From positions 17,936,757 through 18,000,756 of the forward strand of contig NC_135569.1 in the NCBI RefSeq assembly GCF_964340395.1: DNA of 64,000 nucleotides. Reading direction: 5' to 3'. The notes under the pieces were generated by a model. It did no database searches. It was given only the letters and a program-made list of their open reading frames with translations, and was not told where the DNA came from. This DNA comes from Glandiceps talaboti. Taxonomy: Eukaryota; Hemichordata; Enteropneusta; Spengelidae. The position numbers and the translations under genes were made by a program. Positions 1 to 11,984 of the stretch are shown in pieces (the first letter of the stretch is position 1; each line of letters opens with the position of its first letter).

Positions 1-1146
1 CAAGTGTCTATCCTATACAGCTATCAGAGATTACATTCAAGTGTCTACCCCATACAGCTATCAGAGATTACATTCAAGTGTCTATCCTATACAACTATCA
101 GAGATTACATTCAAGTGTCTACCCCATACAGTTATCAGAGATTACATTCAAGTGTCTACCCCATACAGTTATCATAGATTACATTCAAGTGTCTACCCCA
201 TACAGTTATCAGAGATTACATTCAAGTGTCTACCCCATACAGCTATCAGAGATTACATTCAAGTGTCTATCCTATACAACTATCAGAGATTACATTCAAG
301 TGTCTACCCCATACAGCTATCAGAGATTACATTGACAAGTGTCTATCCTATACAGCTATCAGAGATTACATTCAAGTGTCTACCCCATACAGCTATCAGA
401 GATTACATTGACAAGTGTCTATCCTATACAGCTATCAGAGATTACATTCAAGTGTCTACCCCATACAGCTATCAGAGATTACATTCAAGTGTCTATCCTA
501 TACAGCTATCAGAGATTTCATTCAAGTGTCTAACCCATACAGTTATCAGAGATTACATTCAAGTGTCTACCCCATACAGCTATCAGAGATTACATTCAAG
601 TGTCTACCCCATACAGCTATCAGAGATTACATTCAAGTGTCTATCCTATACAACTATCAGAGATTTCATTCAAGTGTCTACCCCATACAGTTATCAGAGA
701 TTACATTCAAGTGTCTACCCCATACAGCTATCAGAGATTACATTCAAGTGTCTACCCCATACAGCTATCAGAGATTACATTCAAGTGTCTACCCCATACA
801 GCTATCAGAGATTTCATTCAAGTGTCTACCCCATACAGCTATCAGAGATTTCATTCAAGTGTCTACCCCATACAGCTATCAGAGATTACATTCAAGTGTC
901 TACCCCATACAGCTATCAGAGATTACATTGACAAGTGTCTATCCCATACAGCTATCAGAGATTACATTCAAGTGTCTACCCCATACAGCTATCAGAGATT
1001 ACATTCAAGTGTCTACCCCATACAGCTATCAGAGATTTCATTCAAGTGTCTACCCCATACAGCTATCAGAGATTACATTCAAGTGTCTATCCTATACAGC
1101 TATCAGAGATTACATTCAAGTGTCTATCCTATACAACTATCAGCTC
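1..1146. repeat. 37-bp minisatellite array (about 31 units)
   Basis: Tandem copies of a 37-bp unit that reads attcaagtgtctacccc followed by atacagctatcagagattac. Variants are single-base changes (taccccatac/tatcctatac, cagctatc/caactatc, gattaca/gatttca) and a few 39-bp units carry attgacaag in place of attcaag. The array begins before the window edge and ends where the units dissolve into unique DNA near 1146. Because 37 is not a multiple of 3 and no frame of the unit has a stop, all three + frames stay open for hundreds of bases; these are not genes. It lies in an intron upstream of the first visible aPKC exon. The first 17 bases of the unit match the dispersed repeat R2 (9344, 9644, 23865). 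Confidence 0.97.
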
Positions 1147-2033
1147 TCTTTTAAGACTCTTGACCCTTCACAAACTGTTTTCAAAATTAAAGGTGATTCA
1201 AAATACTCACATTCACTATAGTTACTATTTTGCTAGACAACTTTCGTGAAACGCATTGTGGTTTTAAAACATTAAAAACTTTGACAAACATCTTAAACTT
1301 AGCCTTTTTCAGTCACTTCCATCGGATTTACTTCGCGAGTTTTCGAGTATTTCTAGTCCCATGTAGACCATGCTATTTTGTGCCATCATAGAGAGACTTT
1401 GCTAGCATTCAGGCTATGATGAGCATACATGAACAGGTGAATAAAAACTCAACAACATTGTGAAAAAATACATTACTGATGGTTGTAATAAACATTAGTA
1501 AACAAAAAAAATACAATCTACACATCTTAACCAAATCCTTACTGATGTTTACTCTCGCTACCTGACTATCGTCTGTACTGTGTCTGTGGGTAATACAAAC
1601 ATTTATTTATTTGAAGTTTCCATATATGTCCCCCATATTTTTGAAATGGGAACATAAATGAAAATGGATAGACTCGATATACATTAATAGTTGTAATTTT
1701 GGGGTGTTTCACAGTCAATGACTTTTATTTATCTGATTTTTATCAGTTGCCAGCAAGAGCACTGCCATACTGTCCTGACGACATATTTTAGCCCACTCAC
1801 TCATGTCACCTTTTTAGCGGCTTATTTAACAATGAAGTAAACATATTTCACCTCAAATAAACATACTAGTATTCATGAGAATACCTATAGAAAACTTCAT
1901 GAAGGTGTATCATTGGTTTTATGGATCAAGGTTGTATTTTCGGAAGGTCCGACTTTAGGTGGTCCTGTAAGCAGTACTACCGAGGTCCTCAAAACCCATA
2001 TCTATAAAGGTTGTAATAGCTGTAAAGTTTTAT
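1147..2033. other. Intronic DNA, no gene recognised
   Basis: AT-rich unique-looking sequence between the 37-bp array and the first R1 repeat. I see no exon-like conserved protein, RNA gene or clear mobile element here. Confidence 0.5.
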
Positions 2034-2960
2034 TAGCACAGCTGAACTAATGAAGTTCAATTGTGCTATAAGCATGGTGCGGTGTCTGTTTGTCTGTCTG
2101 CCTATGTGTGTGTGTGTAAGTGTGTGCACAACTTGGTCAACTGCTTTTATTAGTATTTGGGAGGGACATTACTCGTGGTTTCTAGTTTGGAAATTGTTCT
2201 TGGCAAAATTAATGCATCACAAGTGTGGTTTTGGTAAAAAAACAAAAAAACTTCAAAGTACTTAGCAGATCAGTCTGAAATTTGGTTGGAACGTTCTTAG
2301 GGGTGTTTATAATTCAAGAATTTCATGACATGATGATCCTATCAGGGATATGCAAATTAGATATGAAAATGTGACTTTTATGATTTAGCTGAAATTTCCC
2401 TGGGATGTTTCTGGGAATCTACAGATCAAGTGATATTAATTACATGATGATCCCATGAGTGATATGCAAATTAGGGCTAAACATGTGATGTCTTTTGTCT
2501 GATTTCTCTCATGAATATTTAGCCAGATAAGGTTGCACAGAAATGTTATTATTTTATTGATCAATTAAATCATTAAAATTTATATGGGTATTTAACATAA
2601 TGTAACAAGTGCATGTTAGTGGCACTTGAATTATCCCTTCTTGAGGTTACTTGGGAACATTCTCTAAGTTTTAGCACAATTGGGAAGCAATGGTTCATGG
2701 TAAAGTGTGTCGGTCTTTCAAAAACTGCTGGGCAGATTGGTCTGGAATTAGGTGGGAAGATTCTAAGTATGTTTAGATTAAGAATTGTTCACAACATGAT
2801 GATCCCATCAGTGATATGCAATGTAGGTCTAAAAATGTGTGTTTTTGGTCCAAAATCTATAATCTATAATTCTAAAACTACCGAGCAGATTGGACAGGAA
2901 TCACAATGGGATGCATCTAGGGATGTGTAAATGAAGCTCCCATCAGTGATATTATGTGAT
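2034..2960 (+). repeat. Dispersed repeat R1, copy 1
   Basis: Starts with an inverted repeat (tagcacagctgaact, short loop, agttcaattgtgcta) that can form a hairpin, followed by gtctgtttgtctgtctg/tgtgtgtg microsatellite DNA. The body repeats phrases found in every other R1 copy: gattggtctgaaatttgg, catgatgatcccatcagtg, gatatgcaaattag, cagattgg. Two internal body periods are visible (about 2270-2560 and 2690-2960), so the body is itself a degenerate tandem of a diverged module. No coding capacity is evident. Related copies are near 3966, 4252, 8106, 10649, 13556, 28104 and 28430. Confidence 0.75.
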
Positions 2961-3044
2961 CAAGGTTCGTAGTAGACAGATCAAAATGTCGCATTTGTTG
3001 CCAATTTATCATTCCAAAGTGACTATATTATACTGTCCTAGTGA

Positions 3045-3965
<921 letters not shown>

Positions 3966-3999
3966 AGCACAACTCAACTAATGAAGTTGTGTGTGTGTG

Positions 4000-4050
<51 letters not shown>

Positions 4051-4052
4051 GT

Positions 4053-4105
<53 letters not shown>

Positions 4106-4250
4106 TGTGAACAACTTAGGATCAAAAACTGCTGGACCAATTACTTTGGTATTTGATGGGGACGTTACTTGTGGTGTCTAGTTGCAAATTGTTCAAGGCA
4201 AAATGATTGCATCACAGGTGTGTGTATTTCATTAAAAAAAAATTTGCTTT
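3966..4250 (+). repeat. R1 repeat copy 2 with long CTGT/GT microsatellite
   Basis: Begins tagcacaactcaactaatgaag but the right arm of the head hairpin has been replaced by a microsatellite: (GT)n, then about nine CTGT units, then a long GT tract (about 3985-4108). The body then follows with aaaactgctggaccaattac and gtgtctagttgcaaattgttc. This copy shows that the microsatellite sits at the same place in R1 each time, directly behind the head. Confidence 0.8.
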
Positions 4251-4251
4251 T

Positions 4252-4980
4252 TAGCACAACTGAACTGATAATGTTCAGTAGTGCTGTAGGCATGTGTAGA
4301 TGATTTAAACTCAAAAACTGCCAGACTGATTGCCTTGGTATTTGATGGAAACATTGCTTTTAGTGTCTAGTTGGGAAATTGTTCAAAGCAAAATGATCGC
4401 ATCACAGGTATGTGATTTGGGTAAAAAATGTCATTTTTGGTCAACAAACTTAAACTCAAGAGCTATTGGGCACATTCGTCTGAAATTTGGTGGGAACATA
4501 CTTAGAGGTGTAAAAATTAAGATTTATTCATGACGTAATGTGTCCATCAGTAATGTGCAAATAAGATCTAAAAATGTGTCTTTTTGGTCAAAAGTCTTTA
4601 AGTTTAATTTCAAAACGACAGAGCAGATTGGGTTGATAATGATCTCATCCGTGATATGCAAATTAGGTGTAAAAATTTTGATCAAAAACTCTTATCTCAA
4701 ATAATACCTGGTCACTGAGATTGAAATTTGATGAGGTGTTTCAAGAAGTGGTATTCTGAAGATTTTGTTCAAAACATTTTGACACAATTGGCCCTAGCAA
4801 CCATGACCATGCCATTAGCATCATCCTTATGCCAGTATATTTTCCTAAAATAACAACATCATCTGGTAGGCAATAGCCATATGATCGCATATTTTGCAAA
4901 GATAACAACAACGCTGGATACTCAACCAGATAATTATTAACAGAAATTGTGCACTTGTACATCGTCATTGGAAGATTTGT
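4252..4980 (+). repeat. R1 repeat copy 3
   Basis: Head hairpin tagcacaactgaactgataatg / gttcagtagtgctg, here without a microsatellite, followed by the R1 body (ccttggtatttgatggaaac, gtctagttgggaaattgttc, gcatcacagg, gtgatatgcaaattaggt) and the R1 tail (agcaaccatgaccatgcc, ggataacaacaacgctggat-like sequence) running up to the 33-bp array. Confidence 0.75.
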
Positions 4981-4984
4981 TACT

Positions 4985-6895
4985 GTCCAACACTGCTCAT
5001 AACTGTGTGTAGGCGCTGTCCAACACTGCTCATAACTGTGTGTAGGTGCTGTCCAACACTGCTCATAGCCTTGTGTAGGTGCTGTCCAACACTGCACATA
5101 ACCATGTGTAGGTGCTGTCCAACACTACTCATAACTGTGTGTAGGTGCTGCCCAACACTACTCATAACTGTGTGTAGGTGCTGTCCAACACTGCTCATAG
5201 TCTTGTGTAGGCGCTGTCCAACACTGCTCATAACCTTGTGTAGGTGCTGTCCAACACTGCTCATAGTCTTGTGTAGGTGCTGTCCAACACTGCTCATTGC
5301 CTTGTGTAGGTGCTGTCCAACACTGCTCATTGCCTTGTGTAGGTGCTGTCCAACACTGCTCATGACCTTGTGTAGGTGCTGTCCAACACTGCTCATTGCC
5401 TTGTGTAGGTGCTGTCCAACACTGCTCATAACTGTGTGTAAGTGCTGTCCAACACTGCTCATAGTCTTGTGTAGGTGCTGTCCAACACTGCTCATTGCCT
5501 TGTGTAGGTGCTGTCCAACACTGCTCATAACTGTGTGTAGGTGCTGTCCAACACTGCTCATAACCGTGTGTAGGTGCTGTCCAACACTACTCATAACCGT
5601 GTGTAGGTGCTGTCCAACACTGCTCATTGCCTTGTGTAGGCGCTGTCCAACACTGCTCATAACCTTGCGTGGGTGCTGTCCAACACTGCTCATAACTGTG
5701 TGTAGGTGCTATCCAACACTGCTCATAGTCTTGTGTAGGTGCTGTCTAACACTACTCATAACCGTGTGTAGGTGCTGTCCAACACTACTCATAACCGTGT
5801 GTACATGTATGTGCTGTCCAACACTGCTCATAGCCTTGTATAGGTGCTGTCCAACACTGCTCATAGCCTTGTATAGGTGCTGTCCAACACTGCTCATAGC
5901 CGTGTGTAGGTGCTGTCCAACACTACTCATAACTGTGTGTAGGTGCTGTCCAACACTGCTTATAGCCTTGTGTGGGTGCTGTCTAACACTACTCATAACT
6001 GTGTGTAGGTGCTGTCCAACACTGCTCATTGCCTTGTGTAGGTGCTGTCCAACACTGCTCATAACTGTGTGTAGGTGCTGTCCAACACTGCTCATAGCCT
6101 TGTGTAGGTGCTGTCCAACACTACTCATAACCGTGTGTAGGTGCTGTCCAACACTGCTCATAGCCTTGTGTGGGTGCTGTCTAACACTACTCATAACTGT
6201 GTGTAGGTGCTGTCCAACACTGCTCATAGTCTTGTGTAGGTGCTGTCTAACACTACTCATAGTCTTGTGTAGGTGCTGCCCAACACTACTCATAACTTTG
6301 TGTAGGTGCTGTCCAACACTGCTCATAGCCTTGTGTAGGTGCTGTCCAACACTGCTCATAGTCTTGTGTAGGTGCTGTCCAACACTGCTCATAACCTTGT
6401 GTAGGTGCTGTCCAACACTACTCATAACCGTGTTTAGGTGCTGCCCAACACTGCTCATAGTCTTGTGTAGGTGCTGTCCAACACTACTCATAACTGTGTG
6501 TAGGTGCTGTCCAACACTGCTCATAGCCTTGTGTAGGTGCTGTCCAACACTACTCATAACTGTGTGTAGGTGCTGTCCAACACTGCTCATAGCCTTGTGT
6601 AGGTGCTGTCCAACACTGCTCATAGTCTTGTGTAGGTGCTGTCCAACACTGCTCATAGCCTTGTGTGGGTGCTGTCTAACACTACTCATAACCGTGTTTA
6701 GGTGCTGTCCAACACTGCTCATAGTCTTGTGTAGGTGCTGTCCAACACTGCTCATAGTCTTGTGTAGGTGCTGTCCAACACTATTCATAGCCTTGTGTAG
6801 GTGCTGTCCAACACTACTCATAACTGTGTGTAGGCGCTGTCCAACACTGCTCATAACCTTGTGTAGGTGCTGTCCAACACTACTTATAACCTTGC
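4985..6895. repeat. 33-bp minisatellite array (about 58 units)
   Basis: Tandem units of 33 bp: ctgctcataactgtgtgtag then gtgctgtccaaca. Variation is concentrated at the cataactgtg/catagccttg/catagtcttg/cattgccttg segment, which gives at least four interspersed unit types. One longer unit near 5800 carries an insertion (tgtacatgta). Since 33 is divisible by three and the unit lacks stops, a 637-codon + frame (Cys-rich, CRCCPTLLI period 11) and long minus frames are open. Substitutions are not biased to third positions in any frame, so I do not call a gene. Located in the intron between aPKC exons A and B. Confidence 0.97.
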
Positions 6896-7199
6896 TCAGA
6901 TATGTAATGGCTCTCTAAATATATACCTCTTGAACTTCTGTGAGAGCCTGTCAATACAGTCTTTGTGTACCAGGTCCCCTATCCAGCTAGAGCACAATTT
7001 AATAGTTTAGCCCAAGGACTTAAGTCATTTAGAAGGTAGTGGCAATGTACAAACTGAGAACATGTGGCTTATAATCCAGATCACCTTAGACTTAAGTTAT
7101 GATTGGACCATCCTGATTCCACAACAATGAGGCTTATTTTAAACTAACAATGTCTTCTTCAGTGCAGTCACTGTCACACCTTTTGATGTTAATTTATAT
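6896..7199. other. Intronic DNA with possible SINE fragment
   Basis: About 6968-7050 (gtaccaggtcccctatccag, cccaaggacttaagtcattt) resembles the internal part of the tRNA-derived SINE at 29786-30165 in the same orientation. The similarity is partial. The rest is not recognised. Confidence 0.35.
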
Positions 7200-7430
7200 A
7201 CACCAAGGTGTGTTAGTGATGACACTGCAGAAGATGGATACACCAAGTTATGCTAGTGATAACACTGCAGAAGATTGATGTACCAATGTGTGTTAGTGAT
7301 AACACTTCAGGAGATGTAATACGCTAAAGTGTGTTAGTGGTAACACTGCAGAAGATGGATGCACCAAGGTGTATTAGTGATAACACTTCAGGAGATGTAA
7401 TACGCTAAAGTGTGTTAGTGATAATGCTGG
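7200..7430. repeat. 40-bp degenerate tandem repeat (about 6 units)
   Basis: Units begin at about 7201, 7241, 7281, 7321, 7360 and 7401 and follow the pattern caccaaggtgtgttagtgat plus aacactgcagaagatggat. Two unit types alternate (actgcagaagatggat versus acttcaggagatgtaatacg). Intronic. Confidence 0.85.
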
Positions 7431-7435
7431 AACAA

Positions 7436-7575
7436 CAAGGAATCTGTACTAGGACCCATGTTATTTTTGATGTACATAAATGACATTGATAATGTAGTGC
7501 AGTCTTTCATACTGACGTTTGCAGATGATACCAAACTGCATTCAACTATTAATTCTCAGGCTGTTTGTGTACAGT
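7436..7575 (+). pseudogene. LINE reverse transcriptase fragment
   Basis: Too short and interrupted for a long open frame. Reading from about 7443 on the + strand gives VLGPMLFLMYINDIDN followed by LTFADDTKLHSTINSQ. These are the conserved reverse-transcriptase blocks GS-LGP-LFL-YINDI and the catalytic F-A-D-D box of non-LTR retrotransposons (CR1/Jockey-like). A one-base shift just upstream separates the QG of the usual PQGS motif. This is a dead fragment of about 140 bp sitting directly behind the 40-bp tandem repeat, in the intron between aPKC exons A and B. Confidence 0.8.
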
Positions 7576-7965
7576 TGAGTATTATAGCACATCACTGTGG
7601 CACAGTGGTCATTCACTTCATATAGAGTTTGCCATTTTAAAGTAAGCATGGTCTTATGTACCAATCAACCTATGATAACCAATACAATCACGTTCAAAAA
7701 ATAGAGAGATACAGATTTGTTAATTTCAGCTTTGAACAAATGAGTATCAGCTTAATTATTTTTATAGCTATTGTTTGTGTTTTTTAAACAATTTTCAGCC
7801 ATATTTGGTGTAAAAATGAATTATTTATACAACGGCTCTGGAACCATAAGCGCATACAAGTATCCATTCCTGTAAAAAGATGTTATTTTTCTGCTAGTGT
7901 CATTATATTTGACCACATTGAGTACAATCACATGGAAATGAACCAGCATTAACTTCAAATCCATG
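7576..7965. other. Intronic DNA, nothing recognised
   Basis: AT-rich sequence with no coding, RNA or repeat signature that I can identify. Confidence 0.45.
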
Positions 7966-8055
<90 letters not shown>

Positions 8056-8105
8056 GCGCGTGTGTGTGTGTGGGCGTGTGTGTGGGCGTGTGTGTGTGTG
8101 TGTGT
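7966..8105. repeat. (TG)n microsatellite with CGTG/GCGC interruptions
   Basis: About 70 dinucleotides of TG with a central gcgtgcgtgcgtgcgcgcgcg segment and later gtgggcg interruptions. It occupies the position of the R1 microsatellite, followed by an R1 body. Alternating purine-pyrimidine DNA of this type can adopt Z-form under supercoiling (established knowledge). Confidence 0.97.
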
Positions 8106-8690
8106 TTAATTGACTGAAAGTAAAATACCACCAGACCAATTACCTTGGTATTTAATGGGAACATTACTTAGGACGGGAACATGAATTGTTCAAATGAAGA
8201 TGATTGCATCAGAGATGTGTCTGGTAAAGTAACACAATTTTTGGTAAAAAATGTAAACTCCTAAATTTCTGGTCAGATATTTGGTTTGGCTATTCTGTGT
8301 AATGATGGGTAGGAAAATGATTTATTTATGACATGGTGATTCTGTGAGTGATATGCAAATTAAGTCAAATGTCAAAAATATACCTGTTTGGTCAAAATCC
8401 TTTAATTCCAAAACTATGGTGAAGATTGTGCTGAAATTTAATGGGGATGTATTTTGGGATGTGTAGATGACTATGAAGCATGTGATGATCTTATTCATAT
8501 GCAAATTGGGTATAGAATGTATGCAAGTATGCCCAGCAACAAAACCATGCCCATAGTAACAGCAAATGATAGTGTCTATTGCAGAGATAACACCAGGGAT
8601 TAATACATAAGTGAATGGACAATCCAAAAATGGACATATATGTATACCTAGCAACACAACCATACCCATCACAACAGCCGAATGACAGTG
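8106..8690 (+). repeat. R1 repeat copy 4 (head lost)
   Basis: R1 body directly behind the TG tract: accagaccaattaccttggt, ttcaaatgaagatgattgca, gtgatatgcaaattaagtc, then the tail phrases gcccagcaacaaaaccatgc, catagtaacagc, gcagagataacaccagggat. A second, shorter tail repeat follows at about 8640-8700. It ends about 50 bp before the exon B acceptor. Confidence 0.75.
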
Positions 8691-8750
8691 TTTATTGCAA
8701 ACATAAAAATATGGATCCAAAAAGTAAATGTTTATATTTTTCTTTCTTAG

Positions 8751-8876
8751 ATTTCAGTGTTGATTGGTGGGCATTAGGTGTGCTTATGTTTGAAATGCTA
8801 GCTGGAAGATCACCATTTGACATCGTAGGTAGTGCTGAAAACCCTGACCAAAATACTGAAGATTATCTGTTCCAAG
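8751..8876 (+). CDS. aPKC: aPKC exon B: kinase C-lobe helix F region
   Basis: Internal coding exon. The acceptor is tttctttcttag (ends 8750) and the donor is the weaker gtttga at 8877. Phase 1 at both ends: the first two bases (at) complete the codon begun by exon A (g), giving Asp, and the last base g joins tg of exon C to give Val. It encodes [20 protein letters not shown], the DxW motif of helix F in kinase subdomain IX, then [20 protein letters not shown], the aPKC-specific loop. The junction residue is Asp where aPKC and most AGC kinases have Gly before the -SVDWW block. The length, 126 nt, keeps the reading frame. Confidence 0.96.
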
Positions 8877-9059
8877 GTTTGAACACTATACATATTCATT
8901 TCATTGTTTATTTATGTGGATATACCATCTGCTAGCTTGAAGTAGCTACCTTATACATGTACACTGTACTGAATGAAACTGTATACAGATATGAAAAAAT
9001 ATGTTGTTTCCTTGCTCTGGAATCACATAGAAGTTGTGAACTACAAGCATAAATAAGTA

Positions 9060-9440
9060 TTCTCCAATGGGCACCACCGAGAGGGGACTTATACATTGGG
9101 TTCCATCAGTCTGTCTGTCTGTGTGTGTGTGCATATGTTGACCCTCATATTTCTGGGTCTGTCTGTGTGTGTGTGCATATGTTCACCCTCATTTTTCTGG
9201 CATGCACCAACTCATTTCTACCAAACCTCCATAAAGTTAACATATTATCTAAGACATATGCATGCCACTTTCTTTTATTACCATATTTGTTTCCACAATA
9301 TGCACCACAACTTTAGACGTATAATACATACTACAGTGGCTCCATTCAAGTGTCTAGACCCATATTATCAAATATGAGCTTTCTTGTAAGACCTTGACTT
9401 TTGTCATTGAAAGTCCTTTTCGAGGTCAAATAGCCAAATT
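9060..9440 (+). repeat. Dispersed repeat R2, copy 1
   Basis: Contains gggttccatcagtctgtctg and tgtgtgtgtgcatatg, with a local duplication of gtctgtgtgtgtgtgcatat and accctca. These are followed by tccattcaagtgtctagacc, catattatcaaatatgagct and accttgacttttgtc. The same order of blocks recurs at 23646-24200 and partly at 9640-9740. Confidence 0.65.
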
Positions 9441-9639
9441 GGGGTTAACTTCATAGCTTTTGGAATCAAGTATTTCAAGTGATAGCGATATTTTAATCAT
9501 GTCTTGGTTTTTACTATGTGAGGCATATGTACAGTGCTTAATTTCATGACCTTGACCTGAAAGCAAAATGGCAGCTATGTTTGTGATAAACAAGCACATT
9601 TTGCCTAGCTGTTATTGCCAAACGTTTTATACAAATAAA

Positions 9640-9740
9640 CACCATTCAAGTGTCTACCCACACATTATCAATGATGAGCTTTCTAATGAGACATTGACCT
9701 TTGACCTTGACACATTTTCAAGGTCCAGTGACCAAAATTT
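9640..9740 (+). repeat. R2 repeat, partial copy
   Basis: accattcaagtgtctaccca, cattatcaatgatgagcttt and gacctttgaccttgacac align with the R2 copies at 9344 and 23865. The surrounding 8877-10442 intron otherwise shows only an R1 tail copy at about 9955-10130 (agcaacagccaaatacagtt, twice: gtgctacaacaccattggca). Confidence 0.65.
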
Positions 9741-10442
9741 GTCTTTCTAGTGTTAACTCAAGAAGTAGAATAAGCAAAGCACCTTAATGCACCTGCTACC
9801 AGAACATAAAATTCCTTACCATTCCTTATTTGAAGTAGTGTTCAATTTGATTTGATTTGAATTTATTTGGCAATAAAATATAGTAAAAATCATACATTTA
9901 AAAGTATTGCTGAGGATAACACAACAAAGCAATTAATACTTATTTCCATTGTGGTCCTTTCGTAGCAACAGCCAAATACAGTTGTGCTACATTGCCATTG
10001 GCATTATTTTCAGCTTTTTTGCTTTTTTTGTTTCGATGTTTAACAGGAAGCAAATAAGATAAAAAAAAAAAAATACAGTTGTGCTACAACACCATTGGCA
10101 ATATTTTCATATACCGTATAGAGTGGTATTGAAACATCATGAAATTATATTCTCATCAATTGGCAGTGAAATATTATTTTAGTTACAAAATGTAAAAATG
10201 GTAAGAAATTAACGAAGCCAAATCATGAGCAGACCCATATTGATTAGCACACCACTTGCCATATTTGGGCAAAATATGCCGGGGCATGATATGGAAAGTT
10301 ATTAGCTGGGTTTGATGCAAGTGATCTCCATTCAATCATACTGGAATTGATACTAACTATCTTAGAATAGGGTTAGTTAACGCCAGCTGCTTTACAAATA
10401 TTTCAGCTCTGTAGAATTTACTTGTCTTTTGCTATTTTTCAG

Positions 10443-10522
10443 TGATTCTAGAGAAACCTATACGTATACCAAGGTCATTATCAGTTAAAGCTGCATCTGT
10501 TCTGAAAGGATTTCTAAATAAA
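10443..10522 (+). CDS. aPKC: aPKC exon C: end of the kinase C-lobe
   Basis: Short internal exon of 80 nt. The acceptor tatttttcag ends at 10442 and the donor gtgagt starts at 10523. It enters in phase 1 (tg completes Val) and leaves in phase 0. It encodes [20 protein letters not shown] followed by KGFLNK, matching the kinase subdomain X region of aPKC (family [24 protein letters not shown]). The flanking introns are 1566 and 4082 bp. Confidence 0.95.
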
Positions 10523-10646
10523 GTGAGTATACAGTCAATGTTAGAATCAGACACAAGGAATTACAAGAACTAAAGAATTATCTGTACTAAATAAAGTGAC
10601 TATAGTATACTGTCAATGTTACATAGATAACAAGAATTACTAAATA

Positions 10647-10648
<2 letters not shown>

Positions 10649-10715
<67 letters not shown>

Positions 10716-11110
10716 AACGGCTTAGTCAAAAACTGCCAAAGCGATTGCTTTGGTGGGACATTAAATATAAAAATTATTTAAATGAAAATGATTGCCTCAG
10801 AGATGTACATTTTGGGTCAAAAACGTGATTCTGGTGTGAGAAAATGACTCAGTCTAGAAGTGAAAGGTTATTGTTTTATTGATGTCATTAAATCTTTTAT
10901 GGGCTTCTTAACATCTCAATGTCAATGGCATTAAGATTAACCTCGAGTCTGTTTGAGGTTGCTTGGAAACGCTGTTTTTAGCACAGCTGAATTAAATCAT
11001 AGACACTAACTATGATTAAAACAGGTTCATTTATGCTACAGACATGATAAAGAGTCTTGTCCATCTATCTATCTGTCTGTCTGTCTGTCTGTCTGTCTGC
11101 CAATCTGTGG
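10649..11110 (+). repeat. R1 repeat copies with GT and CTGT microsatellites
   Basis: A (GT)n tract at 10649-10711 is followed by an R1 body (aaaaactgccaaagcgattg, aatgattgcctcagagatgt). A second copy opens with tagcacagctgaattaaatc, whose hairpin is broken by extra bases, and leads into tatctatctgtctgtctg (about 11065-11100). Confidence 0.65.
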
Positions 11111-11416
11111 TGGACTTAAACTTAAAGAAACTTAAAAGTCAAAAACCACTGGAAAGAATATTTTGATTTCCATTTCACATAAACTTACTCATATTCTGAC
11201 ATTTAGGTATTTATCCCCATCCCCAAACAACCTAGCTAGAAATAAAAAAATATTTCCCCAATATTCCAGTTAAAAATCCTCGCTTGCATGGCTATGTACG
11301 TGTGTTCCCAGCTCCTTGCAGATTTCATTTCGAAAAGTGATCTGTATCCTTTGAAAGGTTACTTTTGGTGAGATCATTTAGCTCCCATATTGGAGCTGAT
11401 GTCATGGTGATGTCTG

Positions 11417-11462
<46 letters not shown>

Positions 11463-11984
11463 GCAGAAATTTTGTTCCACTGAAATGGTCTGCAATTTAC
11501 TATGTGGCATTGGCATTGTAACTCGGCACTGATTATTTTTTTGGTGGGAATGGCATCCATAGTTAATGCTAATTTGCATAATTAATGATCTTATAAATAG
11601 GGCTATACATGAAAAAAGGCTAAACGAAATTGAATGAATCTTGCTACATGTTTTCTTGTGACATTTTGGAAGTACAAACTATGTACATGTATACGATGTG
11701 TGTGAGAATGACGTGTTCATTTACATGCATGTAAACATTTGTAATGTATTTAGTGTACATCGAAATACATGTAGTGTGCATGCAAATTTGGAAAAGACAC
11801 ATTGTAATGGACTTTTGACACTGATTTTGGCAGGAACATGTCCCAGGGACACATCAGAAAAAAAGATATTGAACAACCGAAGATATTATGGTATCAAGTT
11901 AATTAATTGCTAATTTGCATATTTGATGAACTTTTATAATAAGGAGCATAGGACAGCCAGGCCCTTAATAAAATAATAAAATTT
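11111..11984. other. Intronic DNA with CTGT microsatellite and AT-rich repeat
   Basis: A (CTGT)n tract lies at about 11415-11461. Two copies of a short AT-rich module containing taatttgcata (near 11568 and 11911) resemble the 43512-43840 repeats. No gene recognised. Confidence 0.5.

Noticed and set aside
2613-2930. 105-codon + frame
   Set aside because: Falls in the R1 body; similar but broken frames occur in other copies, with no known protein family.
4980-6918. Cys-rich 637-codon protein (CRCCPTLLI repeats) and minus-strand MSSVGQHLH repeats
   Set aside because: Both are translations of the 33-bp minisatellite inside an aPKC intron; no signal peptide, no unique flanking domain, no coding bias.
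7903-8164. Thr/His-rich frames
   Set aside because: Translation of the (TG)n microsatellite complement.
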